This document shows, piece after piece, positions 59,141-64,000 of a stretch of 64,000 nt of DNA. Each line of letters starts with the position of its first letter. The stretch's first letter is position 1. The notes below the pieces were generated by a model, which was given only the letters and a program-made list of their open reading frames with translations, did not search any database and was not told the DNA's origin. The DNA is from Clavelina lepadiformis. Taxonomy: Eukaryota; Chordata; Ascidiacea; Aplousobranchia; Clavelinidae. The translations under genes and the position numbers were made by a program. The stretch is from positions 18,707,856 to 18,771,855 of the forward strand of contig NC_135246.1 in the NCBI RefSeq assembly GCF_947623445.1, written 5' to 3'.

Positions 59141-61513
59141 TATATCTTATACCGGTTTTTCATAACTATGGCATGTAATGCGCCATTTTGTAATGCGGTT
59201 GCCTGCGCGTATAACCGGTCATCAAAGCATTCATTTTCAAACATTTATCAAAGCGGATTAACTTTGGGTAAAAAATTCCCGGTGTGGCACAGTGCCAGCA
59301 ATGATCTCATCTTTTTCAAGACGGAAGGCGCTTATTATGGCACAAATCACTAAGAGAAGTCCAACTTCAACCGGTAACGACATTTTTTATTTGAATTGTT
59401 AACTGTTTGTACGAACAATAAAATTTAAATTACAAAGTGCTGTCAACGTTAAAACCGACATTAAATCGTGTAAATAAAGATCAAAGGTTTTTTGTGTGCT
59501 CAGAATATTTCCAATATAGTTTTAATATCACAAAATATCTTTGTGGTTGATAGACAATGTTTAAATGACGTGTTTTACGTTTGAAGAAAACTTACATTCA
59601 CCGGAATCTTGAACCTCCCCAACACACATTTTGTTTGTAAGTTTCTTCTTTGATCTTAAGTAACCTGCATAGCTGTTATTTCTATGTCGTTTAGTGCTTA
59701 AACTTCACCTAATGCAGGTCAAGCTTTGCTTTGGACGTTGCTGCATTCCCTATAAGAATGTGTTGCGTAGAGCATGACATAGTTCTTTTAAATATGTTGC
59801 ACCTCGTGGCTTTGTCTTGGGAAGTAAACACTTTGCATTAAGGGACTTCTTTTTTTAAGAGAAACTTGCATTGCCCTACACAGAGGCACGTGACCATGCA
59901 ATGTTATAGTTTTAAATATGAGTTATATATAGGTCGCTTTACTCCAACATCATTATGTAGCTGTGCCAAAGTCGGTTGCCTTATTTTCAATTTCATTACT
60001 TGCTTTTGTTCAGCATTTATCCGGTAAAATCAGTAATCAGCTTCAGATATTTTAAATGCTGAAGAATGTTGATTTTTCGCTGCACGCAGCTTATCGTCTA
60101 CTTTAGTTGCTTTCTTGCAGGTTGGTCTAAAATCACGTGCACTATCAGCAACTAAAAAAAGGGTTTACCTTTGCAAAATTTTACTAAGTGTTTTAATATT
60201 TGCACTTGCTACTTGCCGCGCACACCGTGCAAAGTAGTCGGCAATATTATCTTGCAATATGAACGCGGTTGCTAACGAATTTATTCAATGGTGTTGCAAT
60301 CACGTTAAATTTTGCCTTGCTCCTACTAAAATTAAATAGATTAAGTTAAGTACGAACCCCCCTTCGAAGCACGGACAAATGTCATGATGCCTTTATGGCC
60401 GCGAAGCGTGATCAGCGTTCGTGTCGTCATTCGTCTGCCGACAACAGTGGTCGTTGTCATCGAGATGTTCGGTTGAAAAGCATTCCGGCACGCAAAGCGT
60501 GAAAGCACGTTGCCATGTCATATTTGACAATGCAGTCATGATTTTCGTGATCTATGTCCCTCCGTTTTCACCAGTTTTCTACACGACATCTTATATAAAC
60601 TCTTGCTTCGAATGGGTTGTCTCTTAGTTTTCGGTGTAACTCGCGCAAGCCGCTTCTGTTCATTTGCTTCAACTTTACACGCAAAGGCAGCAAATCTTTC
60701 TTGTCGTAGCATAACATACTGAGCCTTATATCATTTGGTTTTCTCTGCAGGATCAGGGCAAGATCATTTTGCTGCGAACACCGTTTGACTTGTTCGTAAA
60801 TGCGATTTGAAAAAGTACAGCTAGCGATTTGTTCCCTAAAGTGCGCTATTTTCTTGTTATAACGGTTTCGAAACTTTGCATGGGACCAAGGAGAATTACT
60901 ATCGAGAAGAAATTGTTTAATTAGGAAACAGTACTGTTACAGCAGACAGTTACTATTGCAGTGCTGTTTAATTTGCATTATTACTCCGTGTTTTGAGTTG
61001 TCCCGGTTGCGGGGCTAAGATACTGTAATTAGTTAATTACCTCACAGGATTTTGCATTAGAAAAGGTCTTCAAGCACATTTTACTCTGGCCGTGTTTTAT
61101 TATGCAAATGATCGAAGAAGAGAAAAGGCACAAATAAGGACAGATCAATTAAGCGTACAACTTGAACAAGGCATGTACATCCGTTAATTGACCAAAAACA
61201 CAATAATGAAGAGAACGATTATTATTATACGACAGAGAAAGGCGTTAAATTTGAAATTATAAAAAAAATATCATGATAAATAACTAAATAGTCCATAACA
61301 TTTTTCATGTTCATCCAGGATCTTCATGTCGTAAGTAGGCGAGTCGTTCTTGTTCATTTCAAAATCACTGTTCCACACACTCGGTTATGGCAATATTGAC
61401 AGGTTCGTCGGTCTAGTTTATTGAAGGAAAATTGTTTATTTTCCTGCATTTATGGTCAACTTCTAAGCTGGTTAGGTTAGGTGTATAGCTGTCGCTGTTC
61501 TTAGTAGTTGTCT
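59141..61513. other. gene-free spacer
   Basis: No convincing coding or RNA feature was seen; frames are 60-70 codons at most. The 3' end of the minus-strand secreted-protein gene borders it on the right. Confidence 0.4.
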
Positions 61514-62256
61514 TTATTTGGTCAATGTAAATAATATTGAAGTAAATTGAATTTTATTATAAGATGTGAACAAGATTAAATTTTCCAAGCATCTAAAATA
61601 TAGTTTAACAATTAAATCTTTATTACATCGTCGGGGGAGGTGGAAGCACGCGAAGACTTGACAGTAATACTTCACACACATCTCCTTTAAACGTCTGCCT
61701 CTGCTCGTTCCCCGCTTGCTTCTATGGCGTTCCTGCATCGGTATTTTTCCACGATCCAGTAGTTCAGCAGCATGACACAAAATCGTTTTTATGACACCTT
61801 GTTGCTCATCTTGTTTACAGATGGAGGCCTGCGGTAGGAAGTTAAATTTATTTGTATAACGATTCAGGGTACAGTTTGCCACAGATGTAAAGTTCTCGTT
61901 GTGTCCACGTGTAATGAGAAATGCTTTGCAGCATACAAGTCATTGTTCGCTACAAGTCGTAATGACTTACCGTATCGTTTTGTTTACCAAATTCTCGTTC
62001 CGTTTCTTCTTGCCTGATTTTCCCGGCAACTTCTAGAATTTGTTGGTCTGTTTTTAGTATAAACACACGCATTGTGAAATTCGAAATTGCATGACCTCGT
62101 TACCTTACTTACAGTATAGGCTACGTTTAAGCTCCACTTTGCTTTAACAATACCTTGACTGCTTTCAACCAGCCTCGGAGTGCCTTCAATTGTCAGGGTG
62201 GAAATTTGACAAAATAACAACAGGAAGGCAAGACACTTGATGACGTGAATTTGCAT
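61514..62256 (-). CDS. small secreted protein with dibasic sites (possible peptide precursor)
   Basis: Exons 62256-62109, 62047-61971 and 61828-61514 join in phase and give 179 residues. The N terminus MQIHVIKCLAFLLLFCQIS is a clear signal peptide. The middle is likely helical (QQILEVAGKIRQEETEREF), then CKQDEQQGVIKTILCHAAEL. Basic processing sites follow (HRSKRG, SRGRR), and the next stretch has four close cysteines (CVKYYCQVFACFHLPRRC). This pattern suits a secreted peptide or growth-factor precursor; no known family was recognised. The last 30 residues are AT-rich and may be 3' UTR reached by a missed splice or stop. AATAAA overlaps the stop at 61514. Exon 1 has two adjacent donors; the phase-1 one was chosen. 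Confidence 0.55.
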
Positions 62257-62525
62257 TTTGTTGAAAATGTGAAGTATTTCAATTGAGACACAAACAGTCC
62301 AAAAACAAAGTAGTTTAACTAGATTTTAATCTACAATTTTGCCTGAAAAAGTAAAATAAACTTTTAGGTAAAATTTTTGAAAACATTATTACTATAAGTG
62401 TCGTGTGGCAAACTAATTGAAGCCACTAGACATTTATTTAATTTATATATTAAACATTTATTATGACAAACTTTTTTTAATAGTTTATGTTATTTTTATT
62501 TCTCAAATGTGTTGTTGTTAAATAT

Positions 62526-62813
62526 TTAAAGTAGTTTATTTAAAATTATTTTGATTTTCCCGCGGCCTTTTGGCGATTCTATACATCGGCTCAATAGCTT
62601 TTTGGTTATTTTATCCAACTGAGACGAATCTAACAAAAGGTTTTGTGTCCAACACTCAGTCTGTTTGGATTGCAAGCAAATGAGTACGTGAGGAAAATGT
62701 TGTTTTGCACCTCGCCCCAAATGCTTTATAATTCGTACGACCACTTTTCCTAGTTGCAGATTGTAAAAATCTTTACCATAGAAAACCTTTGTTTCATTTG
62801 TTTGTATATAGGG
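62526..62813 (-). CDS. last exon of an unrecognised gene
   Basis: After a TTTTAAACAG acceptor, 95 codons stay open to TAA: KVVVRIIKHLGRGAKQHF, then HVLICLQSKQTECWTQNLLL and a basic end (SPKGRGKIKII). The residue mix looks like protein. The 5' part should lie to the right. A CPSCGHIFVDQEPREELL exon-like frame near 63150-63215 is the nearest candidate, but its phase does not fit. Confidence 0.4.
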   Translation of the reverse strand, partial: PYIQTNETKVFYGKDFYNLQLGKVVVRIIKHLGRGAKQHFPHVLICLQSKQTECWTQNLLLDSSQLDKITKKLLSRCIESPKGRGKIKIILNKLL

Positions 62814-64000
62814 CTGTTTAAAACTTTAGAAAAATCTTTTAATCAACGCTTTATCTTATTTACTGTAATGCACATCACACAGTAAACCAACCATCTTCCC
62901 CGTTTGTTGAGTTTCATACCGTTCCTTTCCGATCTTAATACTTTATAATTTGTTTTTTGAAGATACATGTCAGATGCTCAAAACATGGAAGCAATCGAAA
63001 GAATCCATTTTGGCACTTGAAAGCTACGTTATACCTTCAACTTCTGAAACAAGCTTCACCGAAAGAGCATAATAATCGCCGTTGCATTAGATTGTAAACA
63101 TTGATATCTTATATTTTACAGATTTATCGTGAATTTATCGCCTTTCCTGCATACCTAAGAGCTCTTCCCTTGGCTCCTGGTCGACGAAAATGTGCCCACA
63201 GCTTGGACACCCTGTCTTTTTAAATCAGTTTTTTGCACTTTGTCAATGTCGGTTATTTAAATGGGGATTTCCCTAATCTGCGAGCTTAAAACTCCACAAC
63301 AGTGCTTGTTTTTTGTTTGTCTTGTAAACATCGGTTTTTTATCGTTTTCTGTCACGGAACAATATTGGATTTTTATTTTATTCTTTATTGGTAGGAAAAA
63401 TTATATTCTCTCACTATTTTACAAAGATTTGCTTTAAATTTAAAACATAATATGTATCTAACTTGTATTGTTTTTCACAGCTTTGCCTGAAGTTTCCGCA
63501 GTGTTTAGAACCAGATTCGCAACCAAGTCATCTGACTCGAGTCTCAAGTCAAGTCGAGTCTTTTCGAAAAATTGACTACGAGTCTGTTTAGTGAGCATAA
63601 AGGACTAGGGCACTAGGCTACTTGACAGTTATTTTCAGGTGGTAATTATTTGAAGACATTTTAGTTATGCCGATTACCGTTCCTAATTACACAGATCAGT
63701 CTAAAACCGAGGTTGTATTTCATTGAGTACAACAAAGTTTTTTAACCATGTCTTTAAAATACCTATGAGCTGTCTCGGGAGCCTTCAAACTGTAAAAGTT
63801 ATAGTTTATGTTGCTTTTTTCGTGGGGCAAAAATCTACGATTCCCAGACCTTCCAAAACAATTATCTTACCGCGTGAAAGGAATAGGCTACTTTGGAGAA
63901 AATCATTGATTCGCTGACATTACAAAATGTACAGTACTCATGCGACCGATATCGTTAATTTACGGTACAATTCGCAAACTCATTCTGTGGTTCGTTACGC
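62814..64000. other. right edge, unassigned
   Basis: One exon-like minus frame near 63150-63215 (CPSCGHIF, zinc-ribbon-like) lies between an AAGACAG acceptor and a GTATGC donor. AGTC-rich sequence (CAAGTCAAGTCGAGTC) at 63530-63600 looks like a worn repeat. Nothing else was seen. Confidence 0.35.

Noticed and set aside
63530-63600. AGTC-rich stretch as a transposon end
   Set aside because: A single worn copy without inverted partner or target duplication.

Overview
The window looks like nuclear DNA of an ascidian tunicate, most likely Ciona. It is AT-rich, its genes have many short exons with GT/AG borders, and two Distal-less homeobox genes lie side by side on one strand, as known for the Ciona Dll-A/Dll-B pair. 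All gene models here were built by hand from open frames, splice borders and matching intron phase. No search was run.

Layout. 1-2.9 kb: minus-strand RING-finger exons; one set appears to continue into a proline-rich stretch and an SH2 domain, and a second RING paralogue runs off the left edge. 3-6.5 kb: no clear gene; tRNA-derived SINE copies, a hAT-like MITE and a 26-bp tandem repeat. 6.7-11 kb: a repeat island with tRNA-Ser(UGA), tRNA-Ser(AGA), an intron-bearing tRNA-Leu(CAA), broken tRNA-Ser and tRNA-Arg copies, and a 1.46-kb apparently perfect array of the 8-mer TAACTAGC. 12.9-17 kb: mitochondrial ribosomal protein L45 (+), nine exons. 17.6-18.4 kb: the membrane and cytoplasmic end of a CADM/neurexin-like adhesion protein (-). 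20.4-24.4 and 26.6-30.7 kb: two tandem secreted pancreatic-type lipases (-) with the same 11-exon structure. 32.8-36.1 and 39.9-42.8 kb: two Dll homeobox genes (-) in head-to-tail order. 43-64 kb: gene-poor, with an unrecognised four-exon gene at 49.6-50.6 kb, isolated exon-like frames, a pogo/Tigger-like MITE at 58.3-59.1 kb and, near the right edge, a small gene for a secreted protein with dibasic sites plus the last exon of another gene.

The genes do not form one pathway. The main themes are local tandem duplication (RING genes, lipases, Dll genes, tRNA-Ser units) and small non-autonomous repeats inserted in introns and spacers. Most of the non-coding DNA around the Dll pair is probably regulatory or neutral, which cannot be decided from one sequence.
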